This document shows positions 1 to 9,399 of a DNA stretch of 19,085 nt, piece by piece. The notes beneath the pieces were generated by a model, which saw only the letters and a list, made by a program, of their open reading frames with translations, did no database searches and was not told where the DNA came from. This stretch comes from Corinectria fuckeliana. Lineage: Eukaryota > Ascomycota > Sordariomycetes > Hypocreales > Nectriaceae. The stretch lies in the NCBI GenBank assembly GCA_019137255.1, contig WPDH01000177.1, positions 1 to 19,085 of the forward strand. Reading direction: 5' to 3'. A program made the position numbers and the translations under genes. Numbering within the stretch: the first letter of the stretch is position 1; each line of letters opens with the position of its first letter.

Positions 1-95
1 TTCTACTATTAAATCTAAATATAAAAAGATAATAAGTTAATTAGTAGGAAAGATATAATAATAAAATAATATAGTAAGTACTTATATAAGATTAT

Positions 96-131
96 AAGAA
101 GAGAAAAGAGAGGGGGGAGAGAGGGGGGAGA
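96..131 (+). repeat. Purine-only tract with two G6 runs
   Basis: An uninterrupted A/G tract of about 36 bases contains two runs of six G (112-117 and 123-128). It is simple sequence with no coding sense. G runs survive RIP because they lack CpA on the complementary strand. Confidence 0.8.
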
Positions 132-180
132 TTAAGAGATTTTAATCTTATATATTTATATATACTATACTACAGGCTAG

Positions 181-198
181 TAGTATATTAATATACTA
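181..198. repeat. 18-bp perfect AT-rich palindrome
   Basis: The sequence from 181 to 198 equals its own reverse complement, centred on TTAA. In DNA this rich in TA such palindromes arise easily, so no function is inferred. Confidence 0.6.
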
Positions 199-1344
199 GT
201 TACTTAGCAAAAAAAAAAAAGTTAAATTATTAATATGATTAAATTTAATTACCTTAGCTAATTAGTATAGGTATTATAGTAGTTTATACACCTTTATATA
301 CTAAGGTATATTATTATACCTAAAATTATAACTTTATTACTACTATAAAAAAAACTAAAAGAAGCTAAAATCTTATATCTAATTTTTTTTTTTATGAATA
401 TCTATAGTTAAGCATTTAGAGTAAAATATCTTAATATGCTAAAATATGCTTTTTCTTCTTATAGTTAGTAGCCTCTTTAAAGATCTTTAAGATTTTAAGG
501 TAAAGCTTATAGTTAAGACTTTTAAATAGGTTTATATTCTTACTTTTAAAGCTATTCTTACTATTAGTAGAGGCCTTATACTTAGTGCTAAGTCTTTTAA
601 CTAAAAAAGACTTAGTAATATATATAAGATTATATATAAGTATAAGAAAACTTACTAAAAGAGTAAGAGATATTAAAGTGGTTCTAGTGATAATTAGTAT
701 ATAAGTAAGTGTTATAAGTAATAATATACCTGATAAGAGTACTATTATTCTGTTTATATTTATTATATAACTCTATAGTATTATATTTAATACTATAAAG
801 ATAATAAAGTATAATATTATAATTCTAGGTGTTATATAAGTTAATAGTATATAGTATTATCTTTAGATTAGCTGTGATCTTATTACAGATCTTAAGCTTA
901 TAAGAGTCTTAGTACAGGTAAGTATAAGATTATATACTTAAATAAATAAGCGAAAAAAGTACTAACCTTAGTTATTTTAATCGCTATAAGACTTTTAGTG
1001 CTAGCTCTAACTAAACCCTTTATAAAAGCCTAAACAGTTAAGTCTAGGTTTATAGTGGGCTATTTAATATTAAATATAAACTTATAAGTAGTCATACTAA
1101 GTATCTTCTTAGAAAGGTACTAAAGGTATTTATTACTAAGCTTAATACCTACTATAATATTATTATTTATTATATTAGGGGGTAGCAGAGAGGAAGAGGT
1201 AGAAGGCGGGGTAACTAGAGTTTAAATAATAGTCTTCTTTTTTTTAGTAATACCTTTTTATGCAGGAGGTATTTTGTTATATAATATTATATATAAGAAT
1301 ATAATCATATAGAGAGGTATATTTTTGTGAATAATTAGCAGTAA

Positions 1345-1361
1345 GGGGGGGGGGGAGGGGG
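1345..1361 (+). repeat. G-run (G11, A, G5)
   Basis: An almost pure G homopolymer interrupted by one A lies in otherwise AT-rich sequence. It could form a G-quadruplex-like structure, and it is a likely site of sequencing length error. No gene context is visible. Confidence 0.8.
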
Positions 1362-1702
1362 TAAGTATAGGGTAATACTTCCTACTAGAATAAAAGTTAG
1401 CTTACTGTTATATACAGATATATAGAAAATTAAAGGTTATTAAAAGTGGGCTAAAGTGGGCAAAACAGGTATTAAAATATAGCTCTTAGCTATGCGAAAC
1501 CACACGTAAAAGAATAGTGATTAAAAGGGTAATATAGTAGTATAAATCTAATTAAAAGAGGGGGGTATTTATACCTAGGAATATAATATTAAAGAAAAGG
1601 AAAAGAAAAATTAAGTTATAGTAAGAGGTTTTTTTAAGCTATAGCTAGGTATATAACCTAAGGTTATATACTCTTAATCCTAAGATCTTAGTAAATATAT
1701 AT

Positions 1703-1872
1703 AACAGGATCGTATAAGGGCGTATTATATTAAGTGACTTTAGTGAAAAAAAACTTAAAAACATTTAGGGATTAATTAATATGCGTAAAACGGGGTTATA
1801 CGAGGGCGTATAGGGTTATATGAGCGCACAGTATAGGGTGACTCTAGCGAAATTTCTAAAAAAAGTTGATGT
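1703..1872 (+). repeat. Diverged tandem direct repeat at the border of the AT-rich block
   Basis: Two imperfect copies follow each other, at about 1703-1772 and 1788-1872. Shared blocks in order are a GGGCGTAT core (1718 and 1804 areas), a GTGACTYTAGYGAAA block (1734 and 1838 areas), and an A-run followed by an AAGTT/AACTT-like end. The second copy keeps more C and G; several differences are C/T or G/A, and the second copy also has extra bases. The repeat abuts the non-AT-rich island. It could be the terminal part of a transposon with internal repeats, but no partner terminus was found upstream. Confidence 0.45.
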
Positions 1873-1877
1873 GAGAC

Positions 1878-1920
1878 ACCAGGCCTTATGGCCTTCCGTA
1901 TGTTGCCATACAACCCTGGT
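1878..1920. repeat. Imperfect inverted repeat near the left edge of the island
   Basis: Arms 1878-1891 and 1906-1920 pair over most of their length around a 14-base loop, with ACCAGG against CCTGGT at the outer ends and TATGG against CCATA at the inner ends. It lies about 12 bp inside the composition boundary. It may be a chance hairpin or an element end; nothing further can be decided. Confidence 0.4.
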
Positions 1921-2482
1921 TTCATATCGTAACACGTGAATGCTACGGGTGTATTTTTTCAACCCCATTTCCTTTCGCTGAATAGCTCGTTCGGATGGAC
2001 TCAGTACTGATTAAAACTTGGCAAGCTTCAAATCCAGCTTACTTCGGGGAACAGACTACAGTTCCACTCCGCTACGCTCTATGCCAGGCCGTAATTTATT
2101 AGAGGTCGCGTAACCTGCGAATTATCCTATACCGTCCTTTTATCAAGAGGCCTCTGAGGCGTCGTGCCGACCAGGCGAGCTCCATGGTGTATGACCAATG
2201 TCTTGCAAACGCAAAATCATCGGTTGCCATGATTTCCGATTACTGGGAACACCGTGAGCATAATCGGCTTGCTGCGTGGTATAGCTTGTAAGCACTTATA
2301 CTCGATGGCTGGTTGGCCACAACTGGCCATCCAGATACTTTCTCTCTCAGGTAGCCTTAATTCCTTGTATTTGTCTGCGTAACCAACCGTCCGCATTGGA
2401 CGCATCGGACTGGAGAGCCCAAATCAAAACCACACTGCGCACAATAACGGCACTTGCATCAAGCAACACTAATTCTGCCTGA

Positions 2483-2740
2483 TTTTATCAAATCACATAT
2501 GATTTGTCTGGGCGACTCGGTGGTGAACCTGAACAAGGGGTTTCTTTTGCTTCAGGTGGCAAAGATCGCCTTAAAGAAAATGATGATACAAAACAACCAA
2601 AAATACCACAGCAGTGGATATCAGAGCCAGTGGAAGAGAGCCCCCAGACCCAGATAAATAACGTCTTTAGTATGATGTGGCTAAACGCGCCACCGCTGGA
2701 GGAGGCGGTAGATATTGTTATAGGTGATAATACTGGTTAG
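2483..2740 (+). CDS. Possible short open frame or exon remnant of unknown function
   Basis: This frame is open from just after a TGA at 2480-2482 to a TAG at 2738-2740, about 85 codons. It lies in the only part of the window with ordinary composition. No ATG occurs in frame near the beginning; the first methionines are close to the C-terminus in an FSMMW segment. If coding, it is therefore an internal or last exon or a fragment, not a complete gene. A pyrimidine-rich stretch ending in CAG at 2553-2555 resembles a 3' splice site. The product is hydrophilic, rich in Gln, Glu, Pro and Lys, with no recognised domain. It may equally be non-coding. Confidence 0.2.
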   Translation, partial: FYQITYDLSGRLGGEPEQGVSFASGGKDRLKENDDTKQPKIPQQWISEPVEESPQTQINNVFSMMWLNAPPLEEAVDIVIGDNTG

Positions 2741-2769
2741 ATAGACTTTTTACGACTAGACTACGGTCG

Positions 2770-2785
2770 CACATTAGATAATGTG
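2770..2785. repeat. Short perfect inverted repeat at the right edge of the island
   Basis: Arms of seven bases (CACATTA and TAATGTG) flank a GA loop, exactly where normal composition gives way to AT-rich DNA. Too short to be informative alone. Confidence 0.4.
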
Positions 2786-3149
2786 TGCTAAAAGAGTAAT
2801 AACCTAAATCCTAATTTTTTCTTTTTAAATCACTAATTGTAATATATTAAGAAGAGGAATATAAAGGTTATATATATAACTATATAACCTTTTATAAATA
2901 TTTAGTAGTTACCTTTATTATATCTTAGCTATATACCTAAAATTAATTTTAACCTAACTAACCTTTTTTATAAACCTTTTTTACCCTCTTTTTACTTTTA
3001 TATTATTACTATACTATATATAATAAGTAGGCTAAGCAAAATAAAAAATATTAAGATTATAAACTATCTTTTACCTTCTCTTAAGGAAAATTCTTTACTA
3101 TAAAACTCTTACTTATTATAAGCTAAGCTTAGTATAAAAATAACCTATA

Positions 3150-4860
3150 ATTAATTTAAAAATCTTATTATTAAGACTAAATATAAACTTAAAGTAATTA
3201 TCTTAAAAGCTACTTTTCTTATAGTATAAAAAATAATAATAGTTTTAGCTAATATTACTATAAGTTATACTTAATATATTAGTAATAAGATCTTAATCTT
3301 ACTATCTCTTATAAAAATAATTATAATTACTATTAAAAAGATAGTATTAACTACTCTCTAAAATATACTTACTAAGATTTTAACTTAAGCTTAAGTTACT
3401 TATAATAAGAGAATATTTTAGTCTCTTATAATACTACTTTTAAAGATAATTCTCTCTTATCTTAGTAAAAAGATTATTATTAGGTTGCTAAGTATAGCTT
3501 CTAATATTATATCTTATATACTATTAGTAATTATAAATATAATATAAAAAGACTTTTTTACTTATATTTATATAAATTTACTTTTAAAATAAAAAAAAAA
3601 ACTAGTATTATATTTAGAAATATTAATTTTATCTAAGTATTATTATAAACTTAAGCTAAGCTTAAAGTATAAATATAATAATAGAAAAAAGCCTAAATTT
3701 AAGCCTTATATTATCTGTCTATATAAATAATATAGTAAAATAAGATAACTTTTAGGCCTAGTTATAACCTTACTAATACTAGAATAAACCTAATATAAAC
3801 TAGCTGCTATTAAAAGCTAACTAACTTACTCTCTTTTTTCTTACTAAAGAAATAAAAAGCCTTTTAGTTTAACTAACTATCTTATATTACACTCTCTTAT
3901 AAAGCTAAAATATAAGTATTATAATCTTTTAAGACTTAAACTAAAGCTAACTTAGCACTAAGTTTACTTTTTACTAAATTAAGAGAAAAAATAATACTCT
4001 CTCTCTCTCTTACTTTTATATAGTAGTTATATCTTAATCTAAGTATGTTTATATTTTAATCTTAACTTAAGCTTAAAAAGTTACTATTTAAGTTAATAAA
4101 AAAACTACCTTTTTTAAACCTAATATATAAACACTAAAATATTTATAGCTATAAATATTACTACTTAAACTAAAAATACTAAGATTATAAGATAACTCTC
4201 TAATAGTAACTAGTAAGTCTTTTTTAATAATAAAATAATAGTAAAAAACTATAAAAAAAACCTAAAATAAGTCTAAAAACCCTTTTTAAGCAGTATAGTA
4301 TTATACTAATAGTAGCAGGTAATTACTATAAGAGTGTAAGTTAATTCTATTAAGAACCTAACTCTTAAGTAGCTTACTAGAAAGCTTAGTAAGAAAAACC
4401 TAGGATTTATTTTCTCTTAGGTTATACTCTCCTAAAGAGCTAATAAACAAAAGGTAATCTTACTTTATCTTAGCTTTAAGAATAAGATAATAATAGACTA
4501 ACTTTATAAAAAAGGCTTTTTCTAGGAAAAAAGCCTTTATAATATTTCTCTCTTTTATAAATAAGCAGATTTTAAGTAGTATTACTAATATTATAGCTTT
4601 AGTTATCTAGCTAGATACTACTTTTTAAAGTAATTTACTTATAGTTAGTATAAGTTTTAAGCTTATATTAAGAATAACTATACTTTAAAATAAGATAAGA
4701 CTAAAGTATACTATATAAACTATAAAAAAGGCTACTTAGCTTAGTAAAGAAGCTATCTAATTTATAAAGTAAAACTATTTACTATAAAGTTAGTATATAT
4801 AAACTAACTTTACTACTTTAATACTATATATAATACCTAATCTTATACTAATCCTAAAGT
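3150..4860 (+). pseudogene. LINE-2 ORF1 remnant: gag-like RNA-binding protein with zinc knuckles
   Basis: The clearest evidence is at 4580-4621, where TAT/TAC codons stand at exact CX2CX4HX4C positions (4580, 4589, 4604, 4619). They read as a zinc knuckle in which TGY and CAY became TAY; the surrounding residues (YSFSxLARY) fit the usual knuckle sequence. About 40 codons later the YINYKKGYLA segment near 4700-4750 fits the last knuckle of fungal LINE gag proteins, normally a Cys-x-Asn-Cys-Gly-Gly-x-His-Pro-Ala-Trp type. In this family the protein binds element RNA and acts as a chaperone. The N-terminal part (3150-4500) is stop-riddled and low in recognisable features, with runs rich in Gln/stop, Thr and Pro-like codons. 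Start and end are estimates. Confidence 0.6.
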
Positions 4861-6000
4861 CTAAACTAACCTAAAGAAAGATAATAGCTAAAATATAGTA
4901 AAAAAAAATTAAGCTATTCTCTCTTATAAACCCCCCCTTCTAGTAGATACCTTAAGGCTAGGCTTAAATCACCTTAAAGGTAGTATAAATATAACAAAAT
5001 AAAACTAAAAATTAGATATCTTTCTTAGCTTAACTCTTTTATTTTTACTTTTAAAAGGCACTCTCTTAGTAGTTATCTTAAATAATAACTTTTTAATCCT
5101 AACTATAATATAACTTACTATAATAAATATAAAAGCTAACTAAGTTATAATACTTTTACCTTCTTTTTCTTCTTATAAACTACTCTTAAAAAACTCTTAG
5201 ACTAGGACTAATAAGATAAACTTATAAAATAACTAATATTACTATAACTTATTTAATAGAATATTTAAAAAACAGAGGTAACCTTTTAATCCCTCCTAGA
5301 GGGGGAGACTTAAGCTAATATTCTTATAATATAAGAGCTTTACTTTTATACTATTAGCACTCTTACCTTAAAGCTAAATAGTTATACTATTATCTAGGTT
5401 TTAAACAGCTTTTAAAAGGTAGTTTTTTATATTTATAGTAACTTAAGAATATTAGACTATATTATAAAGTTAGACTAGTATTAAGCTAATATTAACTTAA
5501 GAGATAGCTAAGTAATTTTTATCTTTTTAGTTTACTTTCTCTCTCTTTTAAATAAATAAACTACCTAATAAGAAACCTTTTTTTTTAACCTTAAAATAAT
5601 CTTTTTTTAATACCTAGTAGTACTTACTAAAAACTTTAACTTATACTACTAAGTATAAGAATCCTTTTAAAACTCTTATATAAAAGTTACTTAACTTATA
5701 AAACTTATAAAATCTTAAGACCTCTCTCTTTTAAACCCTTTTAGTATAATCTTATAGTAAGAGGGAGATAATACTAAATTAGCTATTAGTTTAACTTAAA
5801 TCTTAAGAAAGGCTTATATTTATTATATAAGTATTTTCTCTTTTTAAGGCTTAAATTATCTCTCTTTTAGCTATTAAATTCTCACCTTAAAAGCTTACTT
5901 TTATATTATCTTAAGACTAAACTAAAAACTACTTAACACTTTATAAGTCTTAGCTAAGCTTATATATTTATTTATTTATTTATTTATACTTTATAAACCT
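4860..6000 (+). pseudogene. LINE-2 ORF2 remnant, endonuclease part
   Basis: This is the N-terminal part of ORF2, an AP-endonuclease-like (exonuclease/endonuclease/phosphatase fold) domain that nicks target DNA. A segment at 5314-5343 reads ANILII(stop)EL, fitting the family's A-D-I-x-x-I-Q-E-P: Gln is now TAA, the metal-binding Glu is retained as GAG (5335-5337), and Pro CCT is now CTT. In the same frame, 99 codons later, KNFN at 5629-5640 fits the GDFN active-site motif followed by LHHxxWE; Gly and Asp codons are lost by G-to-A change. The next residues (SLLN, then a Gly/Gly/Asn/Thr stretch near 5760) fit the usual continuation. It is separated from the RT part by the insert described at 6268. 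Confidence 0.65.
5966..5987 (+). repeat. (TTTA)n microsatellite
   Basis: About five TTTA units in tandem. It lies at the downstream end of the recognisable endonuclease remnant, close to where extra sequence relative to the other LINE family begins, so it could mark an insertion junction. Confidence 0.8.
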
Positions 6001-6182
6001 AGAAGGTAGATAGTACTTTTATTTTATATAGATATAAAAAAAACTATAAAATTAGATAAAAACTTATATCTTTTATATAGTAGACCTAGGTTAGGCCTCT
6101 TATACTATTACTATATATAAGTAAATAGTCTTTTTACTAAGACTAAAGTTATCTTATTTCCTAAAGGGCTAGAAAAAAAGTT

Positions 6183-6255
6183 AAAAAGAGAGAAAGAGAG
6201 AAAGAGAAAAAAAAAAGAGAAATAAAAAAGAAAAAAGAGGTAAAAAAGAGAGAAA
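6183..6255 (+). repeat. A/G-rich low-complexity tract
   Basis: A nearly pure purine tract of about 70 bases, mostly GAAA and GAGAAA units with a few T interruptions. It directly precedes the SINE-like segment. It may be a decayed A-rich tail of an element lying to its left, or simple-sequence expansion. Confidence 0.7.
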
Positions 6256-6267
6256 TAGTTAACTAAA

Positions 6268-6410
6268 TATTAAGCGCCTAGTCTGCTATAAGAGCAGAGC
6301 GGTTAAGTGTTAGGATTATACTAGCTAGGTGAGTTTAAGTTACTTTATAGTTATAGCTAAGAGCTTAGGATTTTAAGTGGGCAGAACCAGCTGTTAGTAA
6401 GTTAGCTAGC
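6268..6410 (+). mobile_element. Candidate tRNA-derived SINE (or tRNA relic) inserted in LINE-2
   Basis: This stretch is less AT-biased than its surroundings and keeps CG, GC and some CA/TG. At 6290-6309 the sequence around GAGCGGTTAAG resembles the A box and D-arm of class II (Leu/Ser-type) tRNAs. At 6332-6342 a GTTTAAGTT core resembles a B box (GGTTCGANTCC) in which most mismatches are C-to-T or G-to-A. The spacing, about 30-40 bp, is normal for a Pol III promoter. A full cloverleaf is not evident, so an intact tRNA gene is unlikely. Between the GDFN and KP motifs LINE-2 is 428 bp longer than LINE-1 (1541 against 1113), which supports an insertion here. Confidence 0.35.
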
Positions 6411-6439
6411 TAGCTAAGCTTATATACCTTTTATAGCTA

Positions 6440-8330
6440 ATAAACTTAATAATAAAAAAAGAGTTAAGTTTTTATACTAATATACTAATTTAAAGCCTAA
6501 TAAAAGTCAGATTAAAAAGCACTTCTCTTATAAAAGAAAAACCCTTAAAAAATATCTAATAAAATAAACCTACTTAAAAAGTAGTTTTTTTAAGAATAAT
6601 AAGCCTACTAAGTTAAATATTAATATTAAAATAAGATTATCTTAACTATACTTTAAGAAGTCTTAAAATAAAAATAAAAAGCTATTTACTATATATAAGT
6701 ATTTACTTAGTAATATACCTTTTATAAAATAATTATAAAGAAAGATAAAATATAATATATAATAAAATAAGCTTAAGCTAAAAGCTAAAAAACTTTAGGC
6801 CTAAGTGTAATACTATCTTTTAAGCTCTTAGATAGTTTTATTACTTTAATTATTAAAGGAAAAGCTATAGCTCTCTTAATAAATTTTTTCTTACTATCTC
6901 TCTCTCTTACTAAAGATAATAATACTATCTTAAACTAACCTTCTCTTAAGATAAGATAGAAAGTATACTACCTACTTATTTAAAAGATTATTAAAAATAC
7001 TTAAAATTAAAAAGCTATAAAGCTAAATAAAATCCTAAATAGCCTTTTTAGCTTAAGAGAGAAAAGTCTTATAAAAAAGATAACTCTTTTAGTAAAAACA
7101 AGTTTTTATCTTAAATACTTTCTAAGAGTATTTTAAACTTTTAATATAATAGTTATTTTTAAGACTAGAAAACCTCTTACTAAGATAGTATTATAATAAC
7201 TTATAGTTTTACTTTTAATACTAGAGAAAATACTAAAAAAGCTTATTATAAATTACTTTTAATATATAGCTAAGCTAAAATTACTACTCTTAGATACTTA
7301 ATATAATAATAAGCTAAACTACTTAGTTAACTTAGCAGTTTTTACTTTTACTAACTAAATCTTAATAGTATAAAGCTTAAGTAAGATCTACTTAATACTT
7401 TATTTAGATATTACTAGCACTTTTAATATAATCTCTTATAAGAAACTTATCTAAATATATTAAAGTAAAAGTTTCTCTTTTTAGATTTTAAACTAGCTTA
7501 TAACCTTCTTAAGTAATTAGAAAACCTAATTATTTATTAATAGTATTAAATTAGTCTTAATTAGATTTTAAATAAAAGTCTTTTAAGACTTATATTTCTT
7601 ACTAATTCTTTTTATTTTTTATATAGCTAGCTTATATAAAGTCTTAAAAAAGATTAAAAGTACTAATACTATTATATTTATAAATAATATATATTTACTT
7701 ATATTTAGTAGTTTTATTATAATAATCTATACTTAACTTTAAGCTACTTATAATATTTATCTTAAATAGTTAAAATCTTATAGCTTTTTTTTTAACCTAG
7801 TAAAATATAAACTAGTTTATTTTAATACTAAGTATAGTCTTAGTAAAAGTAGTCTTAATATTAGTATAATAACTATTTACTCTTAAAGTAATATTTAGGT
7901 TCTTAATATAATTTTCTATTAAAAGCTTATATAAAAAGAATATAAAAAGGCTATTAAAAGAAAAAGAAAAACTTAATACTTTCTTTTAAATAAGCTTATT
8001 TTATTTATAGCTAGATTTTAACTTACTTATACTTAGGTTATTTACTTAATAGTTATTTATATAACTATAAAATATAAGTTAGTTATTTAATATACTTTAA
8101 CTAAAAAGAATAATAAACTTAAAAGCTTAGCTTAGTTTTTAGTTACTCTTAAGAGAACTTACTTTTAAAAAGTTATAAAAGTATATAAATTAATCTTATT
8201 TTAACACTTATATAATAAAGCTTATATTACTATTATTAACTTATAGTTAAATATAAAAACTATCTAATTTTATAAGAAATTAAAACTGTCTAGTCTAAGT
8301 AAAACACTTAAAAAGGCCTTAATAAGTATT
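6440..8330 (+). pseudogene. LINE-2 ORF2 remnant, reverse transcriptase part
   Basis: One frame carries the RT landmarks. A linker near 6885-6910 reads NKFFLTISLSL, as before RT in fungal LINEs. A segment reading TRKP at 7164-7175 fits the V-x-R-K-P-G-K motif, followed by LLLILEKILKKLI, which fits LLNTxGKxxExxI. LDITSTFNIISY at 7404-7439 is motif A: the first Asp is kept (7407-7409) and the second is now Asn. FINNIYLLIFSS at 7677 onward is the FVDD catalytic motif with both Asp codons changed GAT to AAT. Thumb-like sequence with a KAY...I-x-L-Q-L pattern runs to about 8320. No RNase H domain was recognised, though a YIDFNN-like run near 8370 is degraded. The enzyme is certainly inactive. Confidence 0.75.
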
Positions 8331-8384
8331 TAATACTACTTATAAATAAGATTAATATATACTAATCTATTTATATATAGATTT

Positions 8385-8407
8385 TAATAATAATAATAAT
8401 AATAATA
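8385..8407 (+). repeat. (AAT)n microsatellite
   Basis: Seven or so AAT units near the estimated 3' end of LINE-2. Short 3' repeats can end LINEs, but no target-site duplication is visible to support this as the terminus. Confidence 0.8.
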
Positions 8408-8560
8408 CTAGCTATAAGAGTAAGTTTATTTACTATAAATCTGCTATATATTTAGGCTAATCTTATATAAGCTAAGAGAAAAAGATAAGCTAAGATAAAA
8501 AGTACTACTACTTTAGAAGAGAAGTCTACTACTCTAGCAGAAGTAGTATAAGTTATCTCT

Positions 8561-9150
8561 TGTTTTATATATATTATACAAATAGGTAAGAATAGTATAG
8601 TAAGTCTCTACTAAGACTAGATAAACACTATAGTAAGTAGCAATATAGCTTATACTTATATATATAAAATATATAAAACCCTATTATTTACTACTATTAT
8701 TATTATTTAAGCCTTAGTAAAGGCTCTCTAGTAAGAGAGAAATACTAATAATATAAGTATAAGTTAGTTTTATAGTATATATATAAGCTAATAGTATATA
8801 AAGAGAGAAGCTTAAGAGGCTTAAAAATATAGCCCTTTAGGTAAAAAGTTAGGCTCTTAAGTATATATATATTATACTTATAGTAATAACTATAAGCTTA
8901 ATATCTAACTAGTTTAATATACTAGTTAGTAAGATTAACTATATTACTAAAGTGCTTAAGTGTTTTAAATATATTATAGTCTTAGCTCTTACCTATTTAA
9001 AGAGTATTTCTATCTTTATAGTAGTTAGGTTATTAGCCTTTAAGAGAACTAGTAAGAAAAATAGTAATAATAATAATAAGGCTAGTAAGGCTAGTAATAA
9101 TACTATAACTAGTAAAAATATAAAAGAGAGTAATATAAATATATAAGATT
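8561..9150. other. AT-rich stretch between two convergent LINEs, no gene seen
   Basis: This interval lies between the 3' ends of LINE-2 (+) and LINE-1 copy a (-), which converge here. It is RIP-like and contains an inverted repeat (8905-8929) and, from 8952 to 9146, a stop-free run with a GTG start. That run encodes only low-complexity Asn/Ser/Lys and looks fortuitous. Part of the interval may be 3' untranslated sequence of either element. Confidence 0.5.
8905..8929. repeat. Perfect 9-bp inverted repeat with a 7-base loop
   Basis: CTAACTAGT and ACTAGTTAG flank TTAATAT. It could form a hairpin. It lies between the 3' ends of two elements, but no terminator role can be shown. Confidence 0.6.
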
Positions 9151-9399
9151 AGATAGTAAGTAGTAAAAGTATAAGTTTAGATTAAGTCTATAAGTTAGTA
9201 TTATAAGCTTAGAGGATTTTAATAAGAGGTTAAAAGATTTAATTAGAAGTAGTAGCTATTATAATTAGGCTAGTTTTTTATCTTTTATAGTTTTTTCTAG
9301 GTATATTTTATACTTTTTATAAAAGAGGTAAAAAACACTTAATATAATAATATACTATTTTTATTATAAGGCTATAAACTTAATTATAATTACTATAGA

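Larger units (their letters stand above)
1..1865. repeat. AT-rich, RIP-like DNA with no assignable gene
   Basis: The stretch consists mostly of TA, CT and AG steps with very few CA, TG or CG steps, and every frame is broken by TAA/TAG. This matches repeat-induced point mutation of a former repeat. I read both strands and could not recognise a transposon protein, so the original element is unknown. The part from about 1140 to 1860 is less extreme than the rest: it keeps some TG, CA and CG steps and several G-rich runs. It may be a less mutated sequence or a different unit. No gene is supported here. Confidence 0.7.
1866..2770. other. Island of normal base composition, not RIP-mutated
   Basis: Composition changes abruptly near 1866 and again near 2740-2770. 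Inside, CA, TG and CG steps are all common and GC is near half, unlike every other part of the window. RIP acts on duplicated DNA, so this segment was probably single copy, or arrived after RIP stopped acting on its neighbours. It has no long open frame. The right third contains an open frame (2483-2740) with codon-like composition. The left two thirds (1866-2480) hold no convincing gene. It may be a relic of unique gene-flanking DNA trapped between transposons. Confidence 0.75.
2800..8560 (+). mobile_element. LINE-2: RIP-destroyed Tad1-like non-LTR retrotransposon
   Basis: Motifs of a fungal LINE occur in the expected order on the + strand: a gag-like CCHC knuckle (4580-4621), an endonuclease QEP-like site (5332) and GDFN-like site (5629), then RT motifs for the KP segment (7170), LDxxxxFD (7401) and FVDD (7677), followed by thumb-like sequence to about 8320. 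Most critical residues are altered in the way RIP predicts (TGY to TAY, GAT to AAT, CAR/TGG to TAR). No poly(A) tail, target-site duplication or exact ends are visible, so both limits are estimates; the left limit is simply where the AT-rich sequence begins. A SINE-like insertion appears to interrupt ORF2. It belongs to a different family from the two copies further right, since the sequences do not align at the DNA level by eye. Confidence 0.75.

Noticed and set aside
1440..1500. Possible second copy of part of the 6340-6400 sequence (shared AGCTCTTAGCTAT on opposite strands)
   Set aside because: Only about 13 bases agree clearly, in DNA of very biased composition; not enough to claim a repeat.
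2217..2405. 62-codon ATG frame on the - strand in the normal-composition island
   Set aside because: No recognised domain, no supporting promoter or neighbour, and a frame of this length is expected by chance in DNA of ordinary composition.
2454..2657. 67-codon + strand frame starting at TTG
   Set aside because: Overlaps the 2483-2740 frame in a different phase, has no ATG start at the 5' end, and shows no domain.
6268..6375. Functional tRNA gene
   Set aside because: A- and B-box-like segments are present, but no convincing acceptor or anticodon stem pairs. Kept only as a SINE-like candidate.
8952..9146. 64-codon + strand frame starting at GTG, Asn/Ser/Lys-rich
   Set aside because: Low-complexity product in RIP-mutated DNA near a LINE 3' end; GTG is not a usual fungal start. 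It is open by chance because AAT/AGT repeats avoid stops in this phase.
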